A stretch of 8,911 nt of DNA from Solobacterium sp. (GTDB taxonomy: Bacteria > Bacillota_I > Bacilli_A > Erysipelotrichales > Erysipelotrichaceae). A program made the translations under genes and the position numbers. This document shows positions 1 through 6,043 of this stretch, piece after piece (the first letter of the stretch is position 1; the number at the start of each line of letters is the position of its first letter). A model generated the notes under the pieces. It was not told the DNA's origin, searched no databases, and worked only from the letters and a program-made list of their open reading frames with translations. The stretch spans positions 1 through 8,911 of the forward strand of contig JAFOLE010000236.1 of NCBI GenBank assembly GCA_017419465.1, read 5' to 3'.

Positions 1-680
1 CGGAACACCGAATAGTAGTAGCCGACAAATCCCGCAAAGGCAAGATAGCCGCTCCACTTCGGCGGATAATACATGGACCCCGGTGTCGGGGGATCTACCG
101 GGAAGCGCAGCCGCTTCAGCAGAAGCCGGCTCAGGACATGTGTCACAAAGCCCTGCAGGACGCCCGTCAGAATTGCCGTGACGACAAAAATCGTACCGAT
201 ATACTGCCCAAGGTTGAGTGTGGAGGGAAGCTCTGTACCGGTCTGGGCAAAGATATTGCTCATCATGGCTTCCATTTCCTTTGTCTCCGCCGCAAGGTCA
301 TATCCGAAAAATGACGCAAACACGACGGTGGAAAGCACATTTACAATCGCACCGGCAACCATCGTAAGCAGCACCAGTTTATGGGTTTTCTGCCCGGCAT
401 GAATGCCGCCGCCGTAAATAAGTCCGATCAGACTCTCCGAGGCGACATAAAACAGTGTGGTCGGCCCGCCGAGAATAAACCCAAGCAGACACATCGCCGC
501 AAAGACGACCCAGCCGTTTTTCCATCCGTATTTGGCGGAGTAAAAGACCATCGGAATCGGAAACAGAAAGAGAAACATATCCTGAAACAGACCGCCGAGC
601 TGACGGTTGATCAGGAGCACTGCCCCGACGATGGCACACATCATCGCGCCGTCTGTGATTTTACGCACATTACTGTTCAA
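1..680 (-). CDS. yybS: DUF2232 (YybS-like) polytopic membrane protein, 3' end cut by window edge
   Basis: The reading frame is open from a TTG codon at 680 to the left edge, giving 226 codons without a stop, so the C-terminus is missing. The TTG is chosen because a perfect GGAGG (693..689) lies 8 nt upstream; the first ATG is at codon 13 and has no such site. The protein is strongly hydrophobic: likely membrane segments lie near residues 11-27, 34-50, 57-75, 78-92, 101-124, 159-180 and 210-226, with a charged loop at about 127-150. The N-terminal pattern KITDGAMM followed by a hydrophobic stretch is typical of the DUF2232/YybS family, whose Bacillus member is about 310 residues long and lies in the rpsF-ssb-rpsR neighbourhood. 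The same neighbourhood here supports the call. Its biochemical role is unknown; some relatives resemble S-component-type transporters. Family assignment is fairly sure, function is not. Confidence 0.8.
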   Translation of the reverse strand, partial: MNSNVRKITDGAMMCAIVGAVLLINRQLGGLFQDMFLFLFPIPMVFYSAKYGWKNGWVVFAAMCLLGFILGGPTTLFYVASESLIGLIYGGGIHAGQKTHKLVLLTMVAGAIVNVLSTVVFASFFGYDLAAETKEMEAMMSNIFAQTGTELPSTLNLGQYIGTIFVVTAILTGVLQGFVTHVLSRLLLKRLRFPVDPPTPGSMYYPPKWSGYLAFAGFVGYYYSVF

Positions 681-688
681 TGAAAAAA

Positions 689-693
689 CCTCC
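689..693 (-). promoter_or_regulatory. Ribosome binding site deciding the TTG start of the yybS-like gene
   Basis: GGAGG on the minus strand, 8 nt from the TTG at 680. It fixes the otherwise ambiguous start, because no ATG lies near it. Confidence 0.8.
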
Positions 694-720
694 GAAACGC
701 CTGTGTCCGGCTAAGTTGTA

Positions 721-750
721 ATTATAGCATTTATATATATAAAGAACCAA
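721..750 (-). promoter_or_regulatory. Extended -10 promoter for the yybS-like gene
   Basis: On the minus strand a perfect -10 box TATAAT (726..721) is preceded by TGC (729..727), giving the extended -10 form TGnTATAAT. A weak -35 box TTGGTT lies at 750..745, with an 18 nt spacer. Transcription would start near 714, giving a leader of about 34 nt before the TTG start. The spacer holds a 14 bp perfect AT palindrome (730..743). The promoter lies just after the stop codon of the upstream cysteine-motif gene, so the yybS-like gene can be transcribed independently of the ribosomal protein operon. Confidence 0.7.
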
Positions 751-763
751 CTGCCGGCACTGC

Positions 764-1189
764 TCAGGAACGTGAAAATTCGTTCACAGTTTCTTCCAGA
801 ACGCGTGCCGCAAGCAGAACCGTATTCAGACATTTTGTCTCTTTGGTGTGGTACACCGGGCGCAGCTCGGCACAGGTGACACCGCCTCCGGCTTCCCGGA
901 ACCGGCGGTAAAGGCCGGAAATGATCGGGCGGAGTTCATCAAGATGATCATGCGCCCTGGTTTTTACAATCATCTTTGACAGCACAGAGACTGATCCGAT
1001 CAGTGCGCCGCAGGTGCTTCCGGAATACATTCCGCTGCCGAATCCCGCCAGAAGCTTCATGTCTTCTTCATGAAGGCAGAGTCCGTAATACTCGTTTCCG
1101 GCATGCAGGATCGTTTCACTGCAGTTGTATCCGTATTCCAGGTAATACTTTTTCACCGTGTCTTCCAGTGTCATTCCGCCATTGTTCAT
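764..1189 (-). CDS. C_GCAxxG_C_C family small putative redox protein
   Basis: This 141-residue soluble protein carries the spaced cysteine pattern that names the family: C23 in YNCSETIL, C60 followed by GALIGS (the CGAxxG element), C106 in CAELRP and C120 in KCLNTV. An extra cysteine is at residue 38. Family members are about this length and are described as putative redox-active or metal-binding proteins. The exact reaction is unknown and I do not propose one. The gene stands between rpsR and the yybS-like gene, an unusual place. A terminator (1227..1259) separates it from rpsR, so it probably has its own promoter in the short gap. The start is uncertain: the ATG at 1189 has no ribosome binding site, and the in-frame ATG at 1174 has a GGCGGA directly against it. 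A TACAAT box at 1201..1196 would place the transcript start almost on the first ATG. No terminator is evident downstream. Confidence 0.85.
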   Translation of the reverse strand: MNNGGMTLEDTVKKYYLEYGYNCSETILHAGNEYYGLCLHEEDMKLLAGFGSGMYSGSTCGALIGSVSVLSKMIVKTRAHDHLDELRPIISGLYRRFREAGGGVTCAELRPVYHTKETKCLNTVLLAARVLEETVNEFSRS

Positions 1190-1195
1190 AACGTT

Positions 1196-1201
1196 ATTGT
1201 A
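1196..1201 (-). promoter_or_regulatory. Possible -10 box for the cysteine-motif gene
   Basis: TACAAT on the minus strand matches the consensus -10 at five of six bases. The matching -35 position, 17 nt upstream, reads TTTCTG, which is weak. It sits in the only gap between the rpsR terminator and the next gene, so some promoter is expected here. Confidence 0.4.
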
Positions 1202-1226
1202 CTTGTTTCGAGGATGGGCAGAAAAG

Positions 1227-1259
1227 AAAAAAAAGACTGTCGGTTTTCACCGATCAGTC
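1227..1259 (-). terminator. Intrinsic terminator of the rpsF-ssb-rpsR operon
   Basis: On the minus strand GACTG-A-TCGGT pairs with ACCGA-CAGTC around a GAAA loop: ten base pairs with one bulged A. Eight uninterrupted T residues (1234..1227) follow. The hairpin begins inside rpsR: its first arm uses the last sense codon (GAC) and the TGA stop. Confidence 0.93.
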
Positions 1260-1484
1260 CTTTACATACGGCAGTAAAGCCATCTGGCGCGCACGCTTGA
1301 TCGCAACTGCGAGCTGGCGCTGATACTTTGCGCTTGTGCCTGTGACACGGCGCGGAGTGATCTTGCCGTTGGCACTGATGAAGCGCTTCAGAAGCTCTAC
1401 ATTCTTATAGTCGATGTAGGTGATGTTGTTCTTTGTGAAGTAACATACCTTACGACCGCCCATTCTCTGTTTCTTGAATGCCAT
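1254..1484 (-). CDS. rpsR: 30S ribosomal protein S18
   Basis: A 76-residue protein, full length for bacterial S18. It binds the 30S platform next to S6. The conserved core is plain: KVCYFTKN at 13-20, then YIDYK, LLKRFIS, the hallmark PRRVTGTSAKYQRQL and a basic helix AIKRARQMALLPY near the end. It has a single cysteine (C14), so it lacks the four-cysteine zinc-binding set and is the zinc-independent form. The start is supported by AAGGAG at 1495..1490, five nt from the ATG. It lies 27 nt after the ssb stop, so it is the third and last gene of the rpsF-ssb-rpsR operon. Its stop codon is part of the operon terminator hairpin. S18 together with S6 is known in several bacteria to regulate this operon through the rpsF leader. 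Confidence 0.98.
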   Translation of the reverse strand: MAFKKQRMGGRKVCYFTKNNITYIDYKNVELLKRFISANGKITPRRVTGTSAKYQRQLAVAIKRARQMALLPYVKD

Positions 1485-1511
1485 GTTATCTCCTTATTCT
1501 TCAAATTCGGG

Positions 1512-1997
1512 TTAAAACGGCAGATCGTCACTTGCGATATCGAAACTGGGACCTGTATTGAAGTCGCTGCTCGAAATATCATTGCCGGACGGAGCGTAAG
1601 GTTCCTGCGGTTCAGGAATATATCCGCCGTCCGATGACGTCTGTCCCTGTGAGTGACCCTTCGATTCCAGCAGCTGTACGCGGTCGCAGACAACGTCGGT
1701 CGTATAGACCTTCCGTCCGTCGCGGTCGGTATAGCTTCCGGTCTGAATCGAACCGTTCACTCCGACGAGAGAGCCTTTTCTTCCGTAGGAACCGAGGAAA
1801 TCCGCACTCTGGCGCCAGGCGACACATCCGATGAAATCGGCGGTGGGCTGCTGGCCGTTCTGCGCATTCTGTCCTCCGGAGAAGCGGCGGTCACAGGCGA
1901 CAGTAAACCGTGCGTAGGAAACGCCGCTGCCCGTCTTGCGGACCTCGACATCCCGCGTCAGTCTGCCTACCAGTACCACGCTGTTAATACCGCTCAT
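1512..1997 (-). CDS. ssb: Single-stranded DNA-binding protein
   Basis: This 161-residue SSB coats single-stranded DNA during replication, repair and recombination and recruits partner proteins. Residues 1-110 form the OB fold, with family hallmarks NSVVLVGRLTRD (5-16), YARFTVACDRR (28-38), ADFIGCVAWRQSADFL (53-68), KGSLVGVNGSIQT (74-86) and VVCDRVQLLE (102-111). A Gln/Asn-rich loop, residues 43-50, is a little longer than usual. Residues 112-155 are a flexible Gly/Ser/Pro-rich linker, and the protein ends in the acidic tip DDLPF, the partner-binding motif. The start overlaps the rpsF stop by one base (TAATG), so translation is likely coupled. An AAGGAG at 2011..2006, 8 nt upstream, also supports it. 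Its place between rpsF and rpsR is the usual Firmicutes arrangement and marks it as the main housekeeping SSB rather than a competence or plasmid paralogue. Confidence 0.98.
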   Translation of the reverse strand: MSGINSVVLVGRLTRDVEVRKTGSGVSYARFTVACDRRFSGGQNAQNGQQPTADFIGCVAWRQSADFLGSYGRKGSLVGVNGSIQTGSYTDRDGRKVYTTDVVCDRVQLLESKGHSQGQTSSDGGYIPEPQEPYAPSGNDISSSDFNTGPSFDIASDDLPF

Positions 1998-2308
1998 TAC
2001 TTGCTCTCCTTGGTTTCAGGCTTGTCATCAATGTTGACGATCATGAAACGAACGATGCTCGGGTTGATACGCATTAAACGATCAAATTCCTTGAGTCCTG
2101 CATTTTCCGCTTCAAAGGTTACGATTACATAGTAACCCTTTGTCATATCATCAATTTCATACGCGAAATCGCGCATTCCCCATTCGGTAGTCTTGGTAAC
2201 CTTACCGCCTTCGCTGGTAATGATACCGTTGAGCTGCTCGATCAGGGCCGAACGCTTTTCTTCTTCAACGTTCGCATTGATGATGTACATGACTTCATAC
2301 TTGCTCAT
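1997..2308 (-). CDS. rpsF: 30S ribosomal protein S6
   Basis: A 103-residue protein matching bacterial S6: an N-terminal strand KYEVMYII, then helix EEEKRSALIEQLNGII, the EWGMRDFAYEID strand, GYYVIVTFEAE, and the final strand VRFMIVNIDD with a short charged tail. It pairs with S18 on the 30S platform. The start at 2308 is chosen because AAGGAGG (2322..2316) lies 7 nt upstream and the protein then begins MSKYEV as in other S6 proteins. The frame stays open to an ATG at 2347, but that extension (reading MPEMADRPEGG) is unlike S6 and would translate across the ribosome binding site. It is the first gene of the rpsF-ssb-rpsR operon, with a promoter at 2382..2411 and a leader of about 67 nt that can fold and may carry S6:S18 autoregulation. 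Confidence 0.97.
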   Translation of the reverse strand: MSKYEVMYIINANVEEEKRSALIEQLNGIITSEGGKVTKTTEWGMRDFAYEIDDMTKGYYVIVTFEAENAGLKEFDRLMRINPSIVRFMIVNIDDKPETKESK

Positions 2309-2376
2309 TTGTACACCTCCTTCTGGTCTGTCGGCCATCTCTGGCAAGGAGCAGATGAAAAAATCATCGACTCGCC
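2309..2376 (-). promoter_or_regulatory. Structured 5' leader of rpsF, candidate S6:S18 autoregulatory element
   Basis: The leader can form two exclusive hairpins. The first pairs GGCG (2376..2373) with TGCC (2346..2343) and AG with CT, leaves a bulged CCU on the 3' side, and is capped by GATGA/TCATC around a U loop. The second pairs GCC (2345..2343) with GGC (2336..2334), extended across an internal loop by CTG (2354..2352) and CAG (2330..2328), with CGA (2331..2333) on the 3' side of that loop. Both use the same GCC. Autoregulation of rpsF by the S6:S18 complex through a leader hairpin is established in other bacteria; its presence here is inferred from position and folding potential. Confidence 0.45.
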
Positions 2377-2381
2377 TAGTG

Positions 2382-2411
2382 ATAGTACCATTAATCCGTT
2401 CGCTTTGTAAA
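2382..2411 (-). promoter_or_regulatory. Promoter of the rpsF-ssb-rpsR operon
   Basis: On the minus strand a -35 box TTTACA (2411..2406, five of six bases) is followed by an 18 nt spacer and a -10 box TACTAT (2387..2382) preceded by TGG, giving an extended -10. The start of transcription is expected near 2375. Confidence 0.75.
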
Positions 2412-2452
2412 CAGAAAGTTCGTGAAACCGGCGGATTTCTGCGGTTTCTGCC

Positions 2453-2481
2453 AAAAGAGGAGCCGGGTTTATCCGGCTCCT
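2453..2481 (-). terminator. Terminator of the DUF4349 lipoprotein gene
   Basis: On the minus strand AGGAGCCGG pairs with CCGGCTCCT across a six-base loop, giving nine base pairs. It begins 9 nt after the stop codon. The following tract is CTCTTTTGG-like, with only four T in a row, so termination may be partial. The fold and position are convincing. Confidence 0.72.
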
Positions 2482-2490
2482 GTGTTCGAA

Positions 2491-3621
2491 TTACTGCTTA
2501 TCTTTCGGTTCCTGGCTTTCTGCCTCGTTCAGTTCCTTTTCGATTGCCTCCGCTTCTTTCTTTGCGTCCAGCTGTGCTTTCTTCTCATCTGCGTAGGCTT
2601 TCCAGTCCCGCGGTTCCTTCTTTTTCCGCTGAAACAGCTTTGTGGTGATTCCCTTTGCCTTGCGGTAACGCATGACTCCGAAGAGAATCAGTCCGATGAG
2701 CAGGACATACGGCAGGATGCTTACGAGTGCGAATACAAGGTTTTCAAGGAAGTATACAAAGTAGATCCACGAGGATTTCACGGTCTCCCAGAGTTTCTTC
2801 CAGAAGCCGCCGATCTGAACACTGTCATCGACTGGGGTGTATTCCTGTACTTCATTGATGTTGAGATAGATCGTGGAATATTTTACGTCGGTATCCATGC
2901 CGGCTTTGTAGCTGAGCTTCTGATTCAGCTGGGTCTGCACTTCCGTGAGACGGCTTTCCACCATGATCATCTCTTCCACGGTATCTGCCGCATCCATCAT
3001 TTCCAGCAGACGTTCCTGCTGTTTGCGGAGCGATTCGATTTCAATGGAGTTGTCATTGTAGCGGCGGGAGATGTTTTCCACGGACTGACTGCGCGCAGTC
3101 ACCTTTCCCGCCCCGTCCATGTCATTCATGAAACTGTCAAAGGATGTGGTCGGAATGCGCAGGGTCATGGAAATCGAACGGTTCATCGTCCGCTTGCGTC
3201 CATCGGTATACGTCCAGCTTCGGTCGCTGTCCCACTCATCTTCCTGCTCGATGATACCCTGATAGGAACGGATCCGATCGCGTACTGCCGCAACCGTATC
3301 TTCATAGTTCAGCGTTTCAAGATTCAGCGAACCGGTATATACCAGCATATCGCCCGTGATCTGTACTGTTTCATCGGTTCCGGGTTCACTGCCGTCTTCC
3401 GCCTTGGCCTCATAGTCTGCCATCTCCGCTTCTTCCATGGCGGGTGCCGCCGCGGCGTCTGCCATATAACTGTTGTTATAGGAGCCTGCCGCAAGTCCGT
3501 ATCCGCCGGCAGGATAGCTTTCCGGCGCATAATCCGCGGAAGTACTGGAATGCGCGGAGCCGCAGGCCGCAAGTGTAACTGTGAGCAGTGCGGCACTGAT
3601 AAACTTCATCGTTTTCTTCAT
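2491..3621 (-). CDS. DUF4349 lipoprotein with C-terminal membrane segment and cytoplasmic tail
   Basis: A 376-residue envelope protein. A signal peptide ends in the lipobox LAAC, so C20 would be lipidated. Residues 21-88 are low-complexity and rich in Ala, Ser, Tyr and Glu. The DUF4349 domain spans about 91-256: it opens MLVYTGSLNLET, continues with RSYQGIIE and RIPTTSFDSFMNDM, a long coiled-coil helix about 195-236 (LRKQQERLLEMMDA ... VESRLTEVQTQL), and closes with the strand VKYSTIYLNI. A membrane segment follows at about 285-317, then a very basic stretch and a highly charged, probably helical tail to the end. The start has GAGGG at 3633..3629, 7 nt upstream. DUF4349 proteins are widespread in Firmicutes, but their role is not known; an envelope scaffold or sensor is only a guess. 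The gene stands alone, with its own terminator, divergent from a surface phosphoesterase. Confidence 0.9.
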   Translation of the reverse strand: MKKTMKFISAALLTVTLAACGSAHSSTSADYAPESYPAGGYGLAAGSYNNSYMADAAAAPAMEEAEMADYEAKAEDGSEPGTDETVQITGDMLVYTGSLNLETLNYEDTVAAVRDRIRSYQGIIEQEDEWDSDRSWTYTDGRKRTMNRSISMTLRIPTTSFDSFMNDMDGAGKVTARSQSVENISRRYNDNSIEIESLRKQQERLLEMMDAADTVEEMIMVESRLTEVQTQLNQKLSYKAGMDTDVKYSTIYLNINEVQEYTPVDDSVQIGGFWKKLWETVKSSWIYFVYFLENLVFALVSILPYVLLIGLILFGVMRYRKAKGITTKLFQRKKKEPRDWKAYADEKKAQLDAKKEAEAIEKELNEAESQEPKDKQ

Positions 3622-3769
3622 GTTCTTTCCCTCTTTTCACTATTGAAACAGCGGAAACGGGTCGTTCGCTGCACATATTTCAAAAAAATTTCGATTTCAT
3701 TTCACCATCGATTTCTTACTATTATTTTAGTATCCTATGTTTCAGTACAGTACCGTTTTGTAAGAAAAA
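3622..3769. promoter_or_regulatory. Divergent intergenic region between two lipoprotein genes
   Basis: This 148 nt AT-rich gap must hold promoters for both flanking genes. On the plus strand a TATTAT box (3720..3725, five of six to consensus) has no good -35 partner. A direct repeat TCGATTTC occurs at 3691..3698 and 3708..3715, and a TACTA/TAGTA inverted repeat at 3717..3732. No convincing minus-strand promoter could be singled out. Confidence 0.4.
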
Positions 3770-6025
3770 ATGAACAATATGAATATGAGAAATGCAAAAA
3801 TCCTGATTTCTGTCCTGTTCCTGCTGGGGACAGAAGCTCTGAGCGGATGCCGGAAGCCGACACAGCCGCCGGTCCCATCCCCCGATCCGACACCTTCTGC
3901 CGTCGAACCCGCCGAAAAAACGATCTGCGCAGAGCGCGTTCGTTTTGAGGAGGTGAGCGACGGGGACCGCATCGTCCTTGTCAATCCGGGCGTGATGCGT
4001 GCCGTATCTCTCATTCCGGAAGGCAGTCAGCTGATTGCGCTTGCGGTTCACGGCGATGCGGAGAAACTGACCTATCTGCCGCCGCAGACTGCACTGTTTG
4101 CCTGTGAGAAAACCGAAGACGGTGCGCTGCGTCTGAACACCTCGGACGGATGGCTGAATCCCGGCGCAGAGAATCGCACGCTTGTGCTGGACGCAGAAGC
4201 GGAGACACCAGCAGAATGGACACTCACGGATACGGACCTGACCGTGCGTTCTGCCAATCCGGAAGCCGGGAATCTTCATCTGAACTTTCTCCCCGATTAC
4301 AACCGGTTCAGCCTTGCGGCGGATGAAGAAATCACCGACAGCCTTTATCCCGAAACCGTCATCTATCGGGTGAGCGAAGGCTATACCATGCCGGAAGACG
4401 ACGGAACCGGCTACCGGCTGACGGTTTATGAAACATCCGATATCCATGGTCATATTGCGGAATCGGATACGCCCGCAGAATACCGGCTTGCCTGGATCGC
4501 GGACAAAATAAAGAAGACCCGGAATTCGACCGGAGCCCTTCGGGTGGATACCACCATCCTGCTGGATGCCGGAGATTTATTCCAGGGAAGCGTGCTCTCC
4601 AATCTTCTGCATGGAGAACCGGTCATGGAATACCTGACAAAAATGGACTATGACGCCGTAGCCATCGGCAATCATGAGTTTGACTGGGGGCTTGAGCATC
4701 TGTTCGATGCGGACGCCACATTAAAAGATGCGCTGAGTGTCAATCATGTGCCGGCGGTCATCTGTAATCTCTTTCAGAACGGGAATCCCGTCTCACTTGC
4801 CAGACCGTATGTCATTCTCAATAAGACGGCAATCGATGAAAACGGCAATGAACTTCCGGTAACGATCGGGGTGATCGGACATGCGGAAAATTACGGACCA
4901 TCGATCAAGGCATCTCTCTTTTCTGACCCGGGCTATGAGATCCATGAGGATCCTGCGGCAGTATCTGCCCTGGCAGAAGAATTGAAACAGAAACAGCAGT
5001 GTGATGCGGTGATTCTGCTTACGCACTCCAATGCGGCGAATACCGCAGAATTATTCTCTGACGATCCCAATATCGATCTGGTTCTCGGCGGACACTCCCA
5101 CAAGAGTGACTACGGCCGCAATACGGCAGGCATCGTCTATGCCTCTCCGGCCGACAATGCGACATCGTTTGTCCGGACGGAACTGGTATTTGACGCAGAT
5201 GAAGCCAGACAGCCTTCCTTCCGGGATACGCGTGCGACCACCCTGCTTATTCCTTCCAGAGAGGAAACCCTTCTTCCGGCGGAAGGTGATCCGTATGCAT
5301 GTCTGGATCCGGAAATCGTTGAACTGAGCGATCTTGCGTTTGAAAGCGCAGCGGATGTACTGAATACCGAAGTCGGCTATATCACAGATCCGATTATCCG
5401 ATATGAATATTTCCCCGAAAGCAGCAACCGCGCCTGTCTGTCCGGCAATTTCCATACCTGGCTGATCCGGCGTGCGGCAGATGCCGATGTGGCATTCTAC
5501 AACCGCTACGGCATGCGGCAGGATCTTCTGATTCCTGCGGGCAGCGACCGGCGCGTCCTGACCCTGGCAGATGTCTATACACTGTTTCCGTTTGAAAACA
5601 ACCTTTATGTCTATGAACTGACCATGGAAGAGCTGCTGGAAGTTTATAAGTATGCCCTGACAGTCGATGGGGATACGCTGTTTGCGATGATGTCCGGCAT
5701 GACCTGTTATTACAGTGACCATACGGTCAACGCACTGGTAAAGGACGGCGAGCCGCTTTACGTAAACGGCGTCTGGCAGAACGGCCATGAAAAAGATACC
5801 GTGCGGCTTGCGGTTACCGACTTCATGGCAACTTCCAACCGCAATACGGACGGCATGGATAATCCGCTGTACCTCTGGAGCACCACAGACCGTCTTATCT
5901 CGGATGAGATCCCGGCAACGACCGGCTTTATCCAGGTGCTTGAGGAAGAGGCCGCCGCAAATAACGGCCATATTCCGTTCCCGACGGAATGTGAGTTCAT
6001 ATACGGAGAATATCCGGGAAACTGA
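3770..6025 (+). CDS. Lipoprotein 5'-nucleotidase / cyclic nucleotide phosphodiesterase family metallophosphoesterase
   Basis: A 751-residue surface enzyme. The signal peptide ends in LSGC, so C27 is a likely lipid anchor, followed by a Pro-rich spacer (28-48). Residues 57-202 form an extra N-terminal domain of beta-rich pattern beginning FEEVSDGDRIVLVNPG. The metallophosphoesterase domain (about 216-475) has the full two-metal set: SDIHGH (D224, H226), DAGDLFQG (D267), GNHEFDWG (N301, H302), LLTHSN (H419) and GGHSH (H442, H444). The 5'-nucleotidase C-terminal domain (about 525-720) has SGNFHTWL, the LFPFENNL element and VTDFMA. Such enzymes hydrolyse nucleotides or 2',3'-cyclic nucleotides outside the membrane to salvage nucleosides and phosphate; the substrate is not decided here. 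The usual NxGGxR motif reads NRYGMR. The start is uncertain among ATGs at 3770, 3779 and 3785, none with a strong ribosome binding site. It is monocistronic and converges on metY. Confidence 0.9.
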   Translation: MNNMNMRNAKILISVLFLLGTEALSGCRKPTQPPVPSPDPTPSAVEPAEKTICAERVRFEEVSDGDRIVLVNPGVMRAVSLIPEGSQLIALAVHGDAEKLTYLPPQTALFACEKTEDGALRLNTSDGWLNPGAENRTLVLDAEAETPAEWTLTDTDLTVRSANPEAGNLHLNFLPDYNRFSLAADEEITDSLYPETVIYRVSEGYTMPEDDGTGYRLTVYETSDIHGHIAESDTPAEYRLAWIADKIKKTRNSTGALRVDTTILLDAGDLFQGSVLSNLLHGEPVMEYLTKMDYDAVAIGNHEFDWGLEHLFDADATLKDALSVNHVPAVICNLFQNGNPVSLARPYVILNKTAIDENGNELPVTIGVIGHAENYGPSIKASLFSDPGYEIHEDPAAVSALAEELKQKQQCDAVILLTHSNAANTAELFSDDPNIDLVLGGHSHKSDYGRNTAGIVYASPADNATSFVRTELVFDADEARQPSFRDTRATTLLIPSREETLLPAEGDPYACLDPEIVELSDLAFESAADVLNTEVGYITDPIIRYEYFPESSNRACLSGNFHTWLIRRAADADVAFYNRYGMRQDLLIPAGSDRRVLTLADVYTLFPFENNLYVYELTMEELLEVYKYALTVDGDTLFAMMSGMTCYYSDHTVNALVKDGEPLYVNGVWQNGHEKDTVRLAVTDFMATSNRNTDGMDNPLYLWSTTDRLISDEIPATTGFIQVLEEEAAANNGHIPFPTECEFIYGEYPGN

Positions 6026-6043
6026 ACCATCTGACGCAAGATA

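Noticed and set aside
730..743. AT palindrome considered as a terminator for the cysteine-motif gene
   Set aside because: It is a pure AT repeat without a GC stem or T tract, and lies between good promoter elements, so it is better read as part of the promoter spacer.
2309..2347. N-terminal extension of rpsF from an upstream ATG
   Set aside because: The added residues are unlike S6 and would be translated through the strong AAGGAGG; the ATG at 2308 gives the standard S6 N-terminus.
2422..3948. A 508-codon open frame on the plus strand opposite the DUF4349 gene
   Set aside because: It lies antisense to a well-supported lipoprotein gene, runs across its promoter region into the phosphoesterase gene, is rich in Phe, His, Arg and Cys in an unnatural way, and shows no family motif. 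It is a codon-usage shadow.
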